Source of the DNA: a virus
Length of the DNA stretch: 64,000 nt
Strand: one strand, 5' to 3'
IMG/VR virus record: IMGVR_UViG_3300026097_001455
Location: 1-64,000 of that record
In this document: in pieces, positions 30,649 through 38,843 of the stretch
How positions within the stretch are numbered: the first letter of the stretch is position 1
Layout: every line of letters starts with the position of its first letter
Notes under the pieces: model-generated
Database searches by the model: none
What the model saw: only the letters and a program-made list of their open reading frames with translations
Told to the model about the DNA's origin: nothing
Program-made: the position numbers and the translations under genes

Positions 30649-30656
30649 TATATTTG
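30649..30656 (+). promoter_or_regulatory. Bacteroidetes-type promoter -7 box (TATATTTG)
   Basis: TAnnTTTG, 40 bases upstream of the IF-3 ATG. Directly after it is GCGTATAAG, close to the CGTATAAC element. No clear -33 TTTG is visible. Confidence 0.45.
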
Positions 30657-30695
30657 CGTATAAGTACTAACCTATAATTAAAAAGACGTACACTA

Positions 30696-31247
30696 ATGGC
30701 GAACAATAGAGGGCGAAATAGAGGTCGAAAAAGAGATAGAGGACCTAAGCATAAAATAAACGATAAGATCAGATACCCAGAAGTAAGAGTTGTTGAAGGT
30801 ATTGATACTGGAATTTACGATACCTCTGAGGCTCTAAGAGAAGCTGAAGACCTTGGCTTGGACCTTGTTCTAATAACTGAGAATGCTAAACCACCAGTTT
30901 GCAAGGTGATTGATTACAAAAAATTCTTGTATGAAGAAAAGAAAAAGCAGAAAGAGCAAGAAAAAAATCAAATCAAAGTTGTTGTAAAAGAAGTTAGATT
31001 GTCTCCAAACATAGGAGATCATGATTTTGATGTGGTTAAGAAAAGGGCTCACGGCTTCCTAGAAGATGGGAATAAGGTAAAGGTGACTTTAAGATTTAAA
31101 GGCAGAAACATTGTTTTTAAAGAAAGAGGTGAAGAGGTAATGCTTAGATTTGCAGACGAGCTTAGCGAAGTAGGCGTTCCAGAGTCTATGCCTAAACTAC
31201 AGAACAGGCAAATGATCTTTACAATAAAGCCAAAAAAGAAAAAATGA
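30696..31247 (+). CDS. infC: translation initiation factor IF-3
   Basis: Full-length IF-3 of 183 residues; E. coli IF-3 has 180. The N-domain starts with a basic tail (NNRGRNRGRKRDRGPKHK) then INDKIRYPEVRVVEGID and TSEALREAEDLGLDLVLIT, and AKPPVCKVIDYKKFLYEE leads into the Lys/Glu-rich linker helix. The C-domain has KEVRLSPNIGDHDFDVVKKR, VKVTLRFKGRNIVFKE and LQNRQMIFTIKPKKKK. IF-3 binds the 30S subunit and controls start-codon selection; a phage copy could redirect initiation toward phage mRNA. It is co-transcribed with the HNH-like gene (ATGA overlap). Known to occur in some huge phages. Confidence 0.96.
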   Translation: MANNRGRNRGRKRDRGPKHKINDKIRYPEVRVVEGIDTGIYDTSEALREAEDLGLDLVLITENAKPPVCKVIDYKKFLYEEKKKQKEQEKNQIKVVVKEVRLSPNIGDHDFDVVKKRAHGFLEDGNKVKVTLRFKGRNIVFKERGEEVMLRFADELSEVGVPESMPKLQNRQMIFTIKPKKKK

Positions 31248-31759
31248 GTAACAAAGAAGAAAAGTTTAAGCTTTGGCCGACTATATCACCATCAGACAAA
31301 CAGGTGAAATCAGTTGTGGGAGAAGCTACTTGGGAGAGCATGAAAAGCAATGCGTTCAGAAGAGATAACTATACCTGTCAAGGGTGTACATTTGAGCCTT
31401 ATGAAGTTCCTCCAGAGGAAGTTCTTGATATACATGTTGTTTCTGTTGATGAGAGTAATCCAGAGAACTCAGAAGTAAGAACGACTTGTATGTTATGTCA
31501 TTTTATAGAACATATTGACGCAGCTCTGGCGAAAGGTTATGTTGATCTGGTTAATAGCCACTTTTCTCAAGGTCAGATTATAAACATATGCCGCAACAAT
31601 TCTTTAAGTGATCACATAGAGAATGGTGACATTAGATACATAAAAAAATCTCCTCAAGAATATCTTGAAGAGATTAAATCTGGTATCGCCAAAGAAGGAC
31701 GTGTAAAAGTTGTATTCACGGAAAAGTTTATGCGTGAAATGGGTATAATGAGTGATTAA
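31244..31759 (+). CDS. HNH-like zinc-binding protein
   Basis: A 171-residue protein. WESMKSNAFRRDNYTCQGCT is the start of an HNH fold (C-x-x-C), DIHVVSVDES the central His, and RTTCMLCHFIEHIDAALAKG the second C-x-x-C-H pair, so one zinc site is complete. The second His of the usual H-H pair is replaced by Val, so catalytic status is doubtful. The C-terminal helical half (EYLEEIKSGIAKEGRVKVVF) is not recognised. It overlaps infC by four bases, so it is translated with it. Convergent overlap of four bases with the next gene. Confidence 0.7.
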   Translation: MSNKEEKFKLWPTISPSDKQVKSVVGEATWESMKSNAFRRDNYTCQGCTFEPYEVPPEEVLDIHVVSVDESNPENSEVRTTCMLCHFIEHIDAALAKGYVDLVNSHFSQGQIINICRNNSLSDHIENGDIRYIKKSPQEYLEEIKSGIAKEGRVKVVFTEKFMREMGIMSD

Positions 31760-32574
31760 GACTTCTTAATCTTCACTGGAACCATTTTGTAAAACTTTCC
31801 ATCTTGTCCTTTGACAACTTGGTATCCGTCTTTAGTTTTGGTGTAATTTTCGTAAGTTAGTTTTCCTTTAGTTTTTTCTGTGTAGCTATCAAGAACATCT
31901 GAAATTGTATTTCTTGCAATCTGCTCCATCATTTTCTTCATGTTGTTGAAGTCAAAGTTAGGTTGTCCTTGAGTTTGCTGATCTCCCATGACATTTGCCA
32001 TTTGATTTGCACTAGCCTTAGAAGCATACTGTAAATATTCACTATCGTTCTGCATCTTAGACCTTTTCTCTGCCATCATTCTTTGTGGATTGAATTCTGG
32101 TACGTATCCATTATCATCAACACTCAAGTCTGGTTGCGATGTATTTGCAGCATTTGGGTTGTAAGTAGGAGTTGAGTATGAACCTCCGCCTCCACCTCCG
32201 AACATAGCGTCAATAGCGTCTAACTCAGAGTTTCCACTACTTTTTGGCTTTGGTGGCAACCCAGCATCTGGATTAATCTTATAGCTTGGGTCGCTTACAC
32301 TGTTGTTAGGGTTGTTAGGATTTTTTTTCATCTTAGGCTCTGGAATACCTTGAAAACCCCCTGGGCCTGCTCCGTTCTTTTTAGCATTAACAAGGTTTGA
32401 CATATCACCTCTCTTAGCACCGCTTTTAAGAGCCTGAAGCCTTGAGTGCATGTCTGAATTTTGAGCTGTAACTGGAACGTGTGCTGTTCCTCCCTCATTC
32501 AAAGGGACTTCTGTGATAGGCATTGGTATACCCGCTTTTTTAGCTCTTGCTCTTTTTTCTTCTAATGTTGGCAT
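31756..32574 (-). CDS. uncharacterised low-complexity protein
   Basis: A 272-residue protein with Pro/Asn/Gly-rich disordered first two thirds (KKNPNNPNNSVSDPSYKINP) including a run of six Gly, then a helical part (MMEQIARNTISDVLDSYTEK) and a C-terminal strand pair YQVVKGQDGKFYKMVPVKIK. The C-terminal 'K-DGYQVVKG-DGKFYKM' resembles small domains of phage virion proteins. In a run with three further minus-strand genes and close to the endolysin. Not recognised. Confidence 0.5.
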   Translation of the reverse strand: MPTLEEKRARAKKAGIPMPITEVPLNEGGTAHVPVTAQNSDMHSRLQALKSGAKRGDMSNLVNAKKNGAGPGGFQGIPEPKMKKNPNNPNNSVSDPSYKINPDAGLPPKPKSSGNSELDAIDAMFGGGGGGSYSTPTYNPNAANTSQPDLSVDDNGYVPEFNPQRMMAEKRSKMQNDSEYLQYASKASANQMANVMGDQQTQGQPNFDFNNMKKMMEQIARNTISDVLDSYTEKTKGKLTYENYTKTKDGYQVVKGQDGKFYKMVPVKIKKS

Positions 32575-32588
32575 AATATTGTTTTTAA

Positions 32589-33056
32589 TTAGTCCTCTTC
32601 CTCTTCGCCTTCTCTTATCCTTCTAGCTTCTTCTTCAGTTATTTTTTTAAACTTAAGTCTTTCAGCTGTATTTAGCTCTCTTATATTAGAGATCACAAAG
32701 TCATGAAAAAATCTAAATTTTTTGTATTTTGTTTCACCCTCTGGGTTTCTAACTTCATCATTGGTAGCTTCTTCATCGACCTCTTCCTCTTTAAATATCC
32801 TTAAAAATAATTCATACTCATTTGGCTTCATATCCGCCTTTACTGTAAGTACGCCTTTTTTTTCTCTACCAAACTTTCTGAACCTAACTCCTCTGCCGAT
32901 CATCTCAAAAACCATATCTTTAAGGTCTATATAACTGGCCTGTTCTATTTCTGAATAACTAATCCAGTCTCCATAGAACTCTTCAAAAGTATTCATTGGA
33001 TATTTGTAATGGATGTCGATAAGTATTGGTGTTGTACCTTTTCTATTTTTTGCCAT
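32589..33056 (-). CDS. uncharacterised protein
   Basis: A 155-residue protein starting MAKNRKGTTPILIDIHYKYP, with MNTFEEFYGDWISYSEIEQA, a glutamate-rich region and a C-terminal helix (NTAERLKFKKITEEEARRIR). It overlaps the upstream gene by 14 bases. Family not recognised. Confidence 0.5.
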   Translation of the reverse strand: MAKNRKGTTPILIDIHYKYPMNTFEEFYGDWISYSEIEQASYIDLKDMVFEMIGRGVRFRKFGREKKGVLTVKADMKPNEYELFLRIFKEEEVDEEATNDEVRNPEGETKYKKFRFFHDFVISNIRELNTAERLKFKKITEEEARRIREGEEEED

Positions 33057-33333
33057 AACTTAAAATAACTGCTTCTGCACCTTCAGAATCCCACCAAACG
33101 TAAAACTCTTCGTTTCTCTTAGGGTGCAAGAAAAATAATCTATCAATTTCTTTCTTGTACTTCGCTCTCTTGAACGTTTTTTTAAGTTTATCCACTTGAT
33201 CTTGGATGTACTCATCCTCGGTATCAATGCTAAGCAAATCATCTTTAGTTTCTTTTAGGTCGTCAGTAAACCACCTAAGAATCTCTTTTCTGTAGACTTT
33301 TTGATTGTCTATTATTTGCTGAATAGTATGCAT
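33043..33333 (-). CDS. small charged protein
   Basis: A 96-residue helical protein starting MHTIQQIIDNQKVYRKEILR and ending YVWWDSEGAEAVILSYGKK. The ATG at 33333 is used; the frame extends upstream only by a TTG. A CTATTTACT variant of the late-type element lies about 45 bases upstream. Not recognised. Confidence 0.5.
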   Translation of the reverse strand: MHTIQQIIDNQKVYRKEILRWFTDDLKETKDDLLSIDTEDEYIQDQVDKLKKTFKRAKYKKEIDRLFFLHPKRNEEFYVWWDSEGAEAVILSYGKK

Positions 33334-33390
33334 AAACTTCAAAAGAAATATAATACAACAGCTATCTAAAGTAAATAGTTATGAATGTAA

Positions 33391-34053
33391 TTATGCTTCA
33401 GGGATTGGTTCTTCACCCCCTGCTGCTGGCTCCTGTGGCTCTGGTTCTTTATCAACTGGGTCACCTCCAGGTTTTCCTGGAATTATAGTGAGCTTTTCTC
33501 TCCAATCTTTTTGCCAAGCATCATAATGGCTATAGAGTTTCTCTACTAATCTTTTATTACCAGAAGTAACCAAAAGGTCTTCGGTGTTTATAACAAGACC
33601 GTCTTTTAGAGAATAAGCCCAGCTTAGAGTTCCTTCTCTTCCCATTTTAATTTGTCCAGATGCTCCAGCCTCAATTCCATCTTGTCCTACAGACATCTTA
33701 AGAGAGTATCCATTAGATTGCGTATCAAATACAACAGAAGCGCCATCAACCTCTTGAAGCATTTGTTCGAAAGAGTTTTCAAACTCAGCTATTTCAGAAG
33801 ACGTGATCTGTGGAATTCCGCTACCGTAGCTTTCTCTTATTGTTGTAGAAATAAGTTTATTTCCGTTCTTGTCTTCTTCTGGCTTATCTCCTCCGTAAAA
33901 AACAGCATATTCAAGCTCTTCTTCAGACAACCCCTTTGGCTTAAAGGTTCTGCTTCTAGCTTTCTTTTTTTTCTGAGCGCTATCTTTAAGAGTTTCAAAA
34001 GCAAGAGACTGAATCTCCTGTCTGATCATTTCTAATAAATCGTTTCTAGTCAT
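33391..34053 (-). CDS. uncharacterised protein with shared N-terminal helix
   Basis: A 220-residue protein. It starts MTRNDLLEMIRQEIQSLAFE, a copy of the shared helix, followed by a Lys/Arg-rich segment (KKKKARSRTFKPKGLSEEEL). The C-terminal half is beta-rich (ASVVFDTQSNGYSLKMSVGQ, GREGTLSWAYSLKDGLVINT) with a Pro/Glu tail. It is coupled to the next helix-motif gene, which ends two bases upstream. A virion- or head-associated role is inferred. Not recognised. Confidence 0.55.
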   Translation of the reverse strand: MTRNDLLEMIRQEIQSLAFETLKDSAQKKKKARSRTFKPKGLSEEELEYAVFYGGDKPEEDKNGNKLISTTIRESYGSGIPQITSSEIAEFENSFEQMLQEVDGASVVFDTQSNGYSLKMSVGQDGIEAGASGQIKMGREGTLSWAYSLKDGLVINTEDLLVTSGNKRLVEKLYSHYDAWQKDWREKLTIIPGKPGGDPVDKEPEPQEPAAGGEEPIPEA

Positions 34054-34054
34054 A

Positions 34055-34279
34055 TTAAATCTGGTTTATCCACATGCCTTTCTTTTCCCACATCCACCTG
34101 TGATACTTAAGCATGGTTTTTTTAATTAAGTCTTTGACTTCTTTACTGGTCATGACGTCCTTAACAGCTTTCTCAGCTTCATCTTGAGCTATTTTTTTAA
34201 CATCCTTATCATCAGGCATGTTTCTCAACTCGCTCTTAAGAACATCTTTCACTATACTCCTAACCTCTTTCTTGGTCAT
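34055..34279 (-). CDS. small protein with two copies of the shared helix motif
   Basis: A 74-residue, helical, charged protein. It starts MTKKEVRSIVKDVLKSELRN and repeats the pattern inside as MTSKEVKDLIKKTMLKYHRW. It lies between the endolysin and the previous gene, overlapping the endolysin by one base. It may be a small virion protein or a regulator of the endolysin. Function unknown. Confidence 0.6.
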   Translation of the reverse strand: MTKKEVRSIVKDVLKSELRNMPDDKDVKKIAQDEAEKAVKDVMTSKEVKDLIKKTMLKYHRWMWEKKGMWINQI

Positions 34280-35184
34280 TACTCATTAATTTTTTCTTTA
34301 ACTCGGTTAAGCATTTCAAAAAGTCTTTCATCTGGATAGGTGTCCTGCTTATCTCTTCTTATGCTTGTATGGCTCCAGATACCTGGGGTTTTGTTCTTAT
34401 ATAAGTCCTGACTGTATTCGAGCCACTCTCTATCGAATTCGATATTTTGTACTGGTATTTTGTATTCCTTAACCATCCAAATAATAAGCTTTTCAAGAGA
34501 TTTTATTTGCTTGTCAGAATACTTGTGGTAATACTTATCACCTCTCCACTTATCTTCAAGCGTGTATACTTCGTCTTCTGGAACCTGTCCTCCATAAACG
34601 TTATAGAACTTATCTCCTTTTTTAGTAAGTCTTCCCCAGGCGCAAATCTCAACACCTATTGAATGCTTATCAAGCTTACCTTTAGTTCCTTTTGCTCCAA
34701 GATGGTAACTCCAATAGTCTGGATTGTGAGCTTCATATACCTTTCCATCTTCTTCTCCTCTACCACTTATTACAAATGCGGTAGCAATTCTTGGAGCGTT
34801 TCCGTCCCAGTATTTAATAACTCTCTTAGCATCAGGTCCACTTACTGTGTAGTGTATGAAAATCTTATCTTTATCAAATACTTGCTTAATATATTGCTCT
34901 GGACCCATGTGATGATCTGCATCAACATCTAATCCTGGATAGTCTTTTGATCTGCTAGAATCTTTATCTTCCTTTGAAGTTCTTTTTTGAGCAGCTTTAA
35001 GAGCAGCAAAAGTTTTAGGACCAGCAATTCCATCTACTACAAGTCCATACTTCTTCTGAAATGCTTTAAGTGACCTCAAAGTTTTCGGCCCTAGATCGCC
35101 ATCAATTACAAGATCATACCCTAACATGGATAATAATTTTTGTAACTTAGATACCTCTGCGCCTTTGTCTCCCAATGTAACCAT
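34279..35184 (-). CDS. N-acetylmuramoyl-L-alanine amidase (endolysin) with PG-binding domain
   Basis: A 301-residue peptidoglycan hydrolase. Residues 1-72 form a PG_binding_1 domain (VSKLQKLLSMLGYDLVIDGD, LGPKTLRSLKAFQKKYGLVV, DGIAGPKTFAALKAAQ). Residues ~105-300 are an Amidase_2 domain: FIHYTVSGPDAKRVIKYWDG has the first Zn His, HSIGVEICAWGRLTKKGD follows, and PGIWSHTSIRRDKQDTYPD supplies the second His and a downstream Asp. The domain order (binding first) is the reverse of T7 lysozyme-type proteins and common in Gram-negative phages. No signal peptide, so release should depend on a holin. A late-type element lies 22 bases upstream. Confidence 0.9.
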   Translation of the reverse strand: MVTLGDKGAEVSKLQKLLSMLGYDLVIDGDLGPKTLRSLKAFQKKYGLVVDGIAGPKTFAALKAAQKRTSKEDKDSSRSKDYPGLDVDADHHMGPEQYIKQVFDKDKIFIHYTVSGPDAKRVIKYWDGNAPRIATAFVISGRGEEDGKVYEAHNPDYWSYHLGAKGTKGKLDKHSIGVEICAWGRLTKKGDKFYNVYGGQVPEDEVYTLEDKWRGDKYYHKYSDKQIKSLEKLIIWMVKEYKIPVQNIEFDREWLEYSQDLYKNKTPGIWSHTSIRRDKQDTYPDERLFEMLNRVKEKINE

Positions 35185-35196
35185 AAATCAATTTTA

Positions 35197-35206
35197 TTAT
35201 AAATAG
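35197..35206 (-). promoter_or_regulatory. late-promoter-like element (CTATTTATAA)
   Basis: Minus-strand CTATTTATAATAAAA, 22 bases before the endolysin ATG. Confidence 0.55.
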
Positions 35207-35242
35207 GTAGAAAACTGGTGTTTTTAAGATTTAAAGCAAAAT

Positions 35243-35268
35243 AAAAAAGCCCCCAAACTGGAGGCTTT
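35243..35268 (-). terminator. intrinsic terminator (minus strand)
   Basis: On the minus strand AAAGCCTCC pairs with GGGGGCTTT (one G-U), loop AGTTT, followed by a T-run. It follows the stop of the gene at 35295. Confidence 0.85.
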
Positions 35269-35294
35269 AATATTATATATAGACTTTAGTCTTA

Positions 35295-35897
35295 TTACTT
35301 ATTGTTTGAATTAAGCTTTTCTAATTCAGCTTGAAGTGCTTTCTTCTCGTTTTCAAGAACTACTTTTTTCTTAAACTTAAGAGCTTCTTCTCTTACAATG
35401 CTTCTAAACTCGTCAATGCTAATTTGCTTTCCTTCGTTTTTTCCACCTGTCCAACCCTTACGTCCTGAACCTGCTCCAGATGCAACGTCTGTAAAACTTG
35501 CTCCACCCTTCTGTGCTTGTTTCTTAAATGTATTTAAGTCCATAGGCTCAGCAACAACGTTTAAATCCTTGTAAAGAAGGTGAACATCGTTTTTATCTTT
35601 GATTCCATATTGCTTAGCAATCTTTCCAACTTGCTGTCTTGCAAGTTTCTTTAACTGGTCTGTAGCCTCAGAGTATGCTTCTACATTGTAGCTTTTATAA
35701 GCTTGCTGCATTTTGTCATACAAATCTTTGTTATTAGCAATAAATGCATTCTTTGCCTTTTTGAATTTATTTCCAAAGAGTTCGTCTAACTGCTCTCCTT
35801 CTTCGTAAGATTCTTCAATATTTTTGGCCATTAATTTCTCAGCTTCTTCCTTAACAAGGTTTCTGAATTCTTCAATAGTGATTTCTTTTTTTGCCAT
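35295..35897 (-). CDS. protein with two copies of the shared helix motif (candidate head protein)
   Basis: A 200-residue basic/acidic helical protein. It starts MAKKEITIEEFRNLVKEEAE and near the C-terminus repeats KQISIDEFRSIVREEALKFK. The centre is KFKKAKNAFIANNKDLYDKM with QVGKIAKQYGIKDKNDV. The motif EEFRNLVKEEA is close in form to the T4 capsid-targeting sequence (xxEFxxEA), so packaging in the head is plausible. I chose ATG 35897; a further ATG lies at 35933. A late-type element is 40-50 bases upstream. Confidence 0.65.
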   Translation of the reverse strand: MAKKEITIEEFRNLVKEEAEKLMAKNIEESYEEGEQLDELFGNKFKKAKNAFIANNKDLYDKMQQAYKSYNVEAYSEATDQLKKLARQQVGKIAKQYGIKDKNDVHLLYKDLNVVAEPMDLNTFKKQAQKGGASFTDVASGAGSGRKGWTGGKNEGKQISIDEFRSIVREEALKFKKKVVLENEKKALQAELEKLNSNNK

Positions 35898-35937
35898 AGC
35901 GGTATTTTGTTTCAATAATTTCTTAACAATCATTTCC

Positions 35938-35947
35938 AATAAATATG
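35938..35947 (-). promoter_or_regulatory. late-promoter-like element (ATATTTATTG)
   Basis: Minus-strand ATATTTATTG upstream of the helix-motif gene. It is about 40 bases from the chosen ATG (35897) and 5-15 from the alternative one (35933). Confidence 0.35.
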
Positions 35948-35970
35948 CTGAAAAAAACAAAATACAATTA

Positions 35971-35984
35971 CTATTTATAGTTAA
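35971..35984 (+). promoter_or_regulatory. late-promoter-like element (CTATTTATAGTTAA), plus strand
   Basis: Perfect CTATTTATA on the plus strand, 72 bases upstream of the ATG at 36043. A 6+6-base inverted repeat (AATGTT-GT-AACATT) overlaps its 3' end at 35983-35996, followed by T's, which could attenuate or end the leader. Confidence 0.4.
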
Positions 35985-36009
35985 TGTTGTAACATTTTTC
36001 TAAATATGT

Positions 36010-36017
36010 CGTATAAC
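36010..36017 (+). promoter_or_regulatory. CGTATAAC element
   Basis: Plus-strand CGTATAAC, 26-33 bases upstream of the ATG at 36043; same octamer as upstream of pncB and in the palindrome at 5955. Confidence 0.35.
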
Positions 36018-36042
36018 AAGAAAAACCAACAAGATTAAAATT

Positions 36043-36465
36043 ATGAAAGCTATTGTTTTAAAATTTGCAGATTTAACTCCAGAACTAGAGAGTAAGATTG
36101 ATAGGTTTATGTACGTAGAGATGCAAAAGCTTTTTTCTGAAGAAGAACAAGAGGAGATCATGATTATGGATGAAGATGAAGCTACCTTAGTGGCTTTCGT
36201 TGACGAAAATCAGCATAATAAACTTAATCAATTGGTGGGCGGCATTAAGCTTTTAGACAACTCTGCTATTGCAAAGTATGAGGATGTTACGGATAATTTC
36301 TTGTACAATAATGACTTTTCTGATTATACTAAGAAATCAGACAAAATTGATTCATTTATTAAAAGTCATCTTGATGTAGATGCTGTTCTTGATAAAATCT
36401 CAAATATTGGTATTGATAGATTGATTGATGCTGATCGAGAAATCCTTGAAGCTGCTAGTCACTAA
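36043..36465 (+). CDS. uncharacterised acidic protein
   Basis: A 140-residue protein beginning MKAIVLKFADLTPELESKID, with ERx-type acidic helices (SEEEQEEIMIMDEDEATLVA) and a C-terminal part DKISNIGIDRLIDADREILE. Single plus-strand gene between minus-strand blocks; its stop overlaps the end of the helicase gene by 11 bases. Not recognised. Confidence 0.5.
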   Translation: MKAIVLKFADLTPELESKIDRFMYVEMQKLFSEEEQEEIMIMDEDEATLVAFVDENQHNKLNQLVGGIKLLDNSAIAKYEDVTDNFLYNNDFSDYTKKSDKIDSFIKSHLDVDAVLDKISNIGIDRLIDADREILEAASH

Positions 36466-38398
36466 GAAGTTTAGCAATGAGTTGAGTCATAATACTTTCG
36501 TTAGACACACGAACCTTCTTGTTGTAATCCTTGTTGTCAAGAACTTTACTAACAACCTGGCCTTTGCCCTCAAGTAACTCTACAATATCTTCATCAATTG
36601 TGTCAACCACAACATATCTGATTATATGAATATTATCATGCTGAGTTGTTGCTCTATGTATTCTATCCTCCGCCTGTTCCATATCAGCAGGAGTCCATGC
36701 GTAGCCTAAGAATATTAGAGTAGCAGCCTCAGTTAAAGTAATACCAACTCCAGATGCACCTATCATACCAGCAAATACATTAATTTTCTTGTCCTCCTGG
36801 AATCTATCAACAGATACTTGCTTTTCCTCTTGGTTCATACTTCCAGTGTGAATAACTGAATTACCTGCGAACTTCTCATGAAGCTCTTCTGCTAGAAATT
36901 GATAGTCTGACATAACAACAAGCTTTTCATTATTTCCAGTCAACTCCTCAACTACGTCATCACTAATCATCCTCTTAAGCTTAACACCTCCAGTAAACTG
37001 CTTTAGCTTGTGGACTTTTTCTAAAAAGGATTCTTCCTTTTCTTCCTCAGTTCCATCTTCAGCAACCACTTTCTTCATTTCTTTGACAAGTTTATTATAC
37101 TCACGCCTTTCTGCGGGTGTAAGCTCTATTTGAATATCTGTGTAAGTCTTCTCTGGCAGCTGATCAAGAACATCTTTCTTAAGCCTTCTAAGGAAGAAAG
37201 GGGATATTCTGGAGAATAGCTCCTCAAGATTTGATGCTCCATCATAATCCCAGCCAAATCTATCTTCAAATGCAGCACAGTATCTAATTCCATAATCATG
37301 ATAACTATTCCACATGTCTGGATATAAGAAGTTAAGTCCAGAAAATAATTCTTTAGGCCTACTCTTAATGGCGGTACCTGATATAAGTATCTTTTTTTCT
37401 ATAGTATCTCTGAAAGCTTTCTTTATAATTTGTGTCCAATCTGTTTTTGGGTCCTTAATCCTGTGAAACTCATCAATCACTATAAGATCATATTCTTCAG
37501 GGTCAATATACGCATCGCCCTTATCTCTAAAATACGCAAGTCCATTGACCCTTGTTTTAAAACTGTTCGTGTTTTTGCAGTCTTCACATTTCTTGTGCTT
37601 TTTCTTAAGATCAATGATCTCACAGCCGCACTGCTGAGAACCCTTTCCAGGAACTATTATTCTACCCTTACACTTATGCTTATATTCAAGTTTAATGTAA
37701 GTCTGAATTGACTCGTAGTTAATTATATGGAATAGAGAATCTTCTTTTGCATAGTTGATCTTGCCGCTCTTCTTAGTTGGGGCATATTTGTATACATGAG
37801 CTCTCTCGTTAGAAAACTTAAGTATTTCTTTCCTCCAGTTAAGCTTGAGAGATGCTGGACATACCACAAGAGTCTTAAGACCATGCTTGGCAGCATAAGC
37901 AATAGCTGGGAGTGTCTTACCAACACCTGGCTGATCTCCAAGTATGGCTTTACCATTATTGATTTCGAAAAACTTAACAGCTTGCTTCTGGTAGTCGTAA
38001 GGCTGAATTTTCATAAAACTGAAATCCATATCATCAAAACTAAGGTCAGCCTGCTTTACTTTAAGCGCTTCCTTAATTCTCTTTTGCCTGATTCTATATT
38101 CATTTCTTAGGTGATTCAATTCTTCTGGCAGAAGATTCTCAAACGCAAAAGGAATTGCGTTATCAACCATAAAGGAGATAATGTTTCCCACTTGGACTTC
38201 ACGAATAATTCTAACCCAATCATCCTTTGTCCCCTCTGGAGTCATGATATTATCTACACGAACTGACCTATGTTCCTTAGGTAGCTTCTTTATAAAGTTT
38301 GTAAGCACTGGTAAGTAATCGTACCTAAGTTCGTAATTAGTCCTGAGTTTCTTGATCTTAACCTCAGGGGTCTTTTTATTTTTGCTTTTCTTTGCCAC
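36455..38398 (-). CDS. SNF2/SMARCAL1-type helicase with a Cys cluster insertion
   Basis: A 647-residue superfamily 2 ATPase. Residues ~131-165 contain QPYDYQKQAVKFFEINNGKA and LGDQPGVGKTLPAIAYAAKH (Walker A); VIDEFHRIKDP is the DExH box, LISGTAIKSRPKELFSGLNF is motif III, FFLRRLKKDVLDQLPEKTYT is the SNF2 hallmark, and ASGVGITLTEAATLIFLGYA with EQAEDRIHRATTQHDNIHII are motifs V and VI. An extra region (CKGRIIVP, QCGCEIIDLKK, CEDCKNTNSF) with six Cys sits between motifs I and II and may bind zinc. It begins with a GTG codon (38398). Likely fork remodelling or recombination, as T4 UvsW. Confidence 0.88.
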   Translation of the reverse strand: MAKKSKNKKTPEVKIKKLRTNYELRYDYLPVLTNFIKKLPKEHRSVRVDNIMTPEGTKDDWVRIIREVQVGNIISFMVDNAIPFAFENLLPEELNHLRNEYRIRQKRIKEALKVKQADLSFDDMDFSFMKIQPYDYQKQAVKFFEINNGKAILGDQPGVGKTLPAIAYAAKHGLKTLVVCPASLKLNWRKEILKFSNERAHVYKYAPTKKSGKINYAKEDSLFHIINYESIQTYIKLEYKHKCKGRIIVPGKGSQQCGCEIIDLKKKHKKCEDCKNTNSFKTRVNGLAYFRDKGDAYIDPEEYDLIVIDEFHRIKDPKTDWTQIIKKAFRDTIEKKILISGTAIKSRPKELFSGLNFLYPDMWNSYHDYGIRYCAAFEDRFGWDYDGASNLEELFSRISPFFLRRLKKDVLDQLPEKTYTDIQIELTPAERREYNKLVKEMKKVVAEDGTEEEKEESFLEKVHKLKQFTGGVKLKRMISDDVVEELTGNNEKLVVMSDYQFLAEELHEKFAGNSVIHTGSMNQEEKQVSVDRFQEDKKINVFAGMIGASGVGITLTEAATLIFLGYAWTPADMEQAEDRIHRATTQHDNIHIIRYVVVDTIDEDIVELLEGKGQVVSKVLDNKDYNKKVRVSNESIMTQLIAKLLSD

Positions 38399-38435
38399 TA
38401 TTAAATATAATAATATGAACCCTAAGTATCAAGAG

Positions 38436-38843
38436 CTAAGAAGCATTTGCTGCGTTCTTCTTTTTCTTTGACTTTCTAAGGTTTTCAGTTCGTTTTATAT
38501 AGCTCTCTTCTTTTTCAACACTAATCTTCTTATCAACAATAGCTTTCTCCAGAGTGTTGTTAGGAATTTCCTCTCCCTTGTACTCTATAATCTTATCTGG
38601 CTTCTTTTTTGTTTTAGCGTTAGCTCTTTCAAAATATCCACTTCTAATCTGTATTTGATTCCTGATAATGTCAGCCATAAGCTTAATGTCCTGCATGGAC
38701 TGTCTAACATCTACTCCAGCAGTTTTATTGTCTCTCAATACCTGCTCAGTCCTCTTTTTAAGGTCTTCAGCAGTTTCAATCAACTTGTAAAGAACATCTA
38801 GCTCATTACATTCTCTAAAATTTTCCAACTCATTAAGCTCCAT
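38436..38843 (-). CDS. uncharacterised helical protein
   Basis: A 135-residue protein, nearly all charged helix (LDVLYKLIETAEDLKKRTEQ, VRQSMQDIKLMADIIRNQIQ), ending in a very basic tail RKSKKKKNAANAS. It overlaps the upstream gene by 11 bases. Coupled to replication genes on the same strand. Not recognised. Confidence 0.5.
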   Translation of the reverse strand: MELNELENFRECNELDVLYKLIETAEDLKKRTEQVLRDNKTAGVDVRQSMQDIKLMADIIRNQIQIRSGYFERANAKTKKKPDKIIEYKGEEIPNNTLEKAIVDKKISVEKEESYIKRTENLRKSKKKKNAANAS

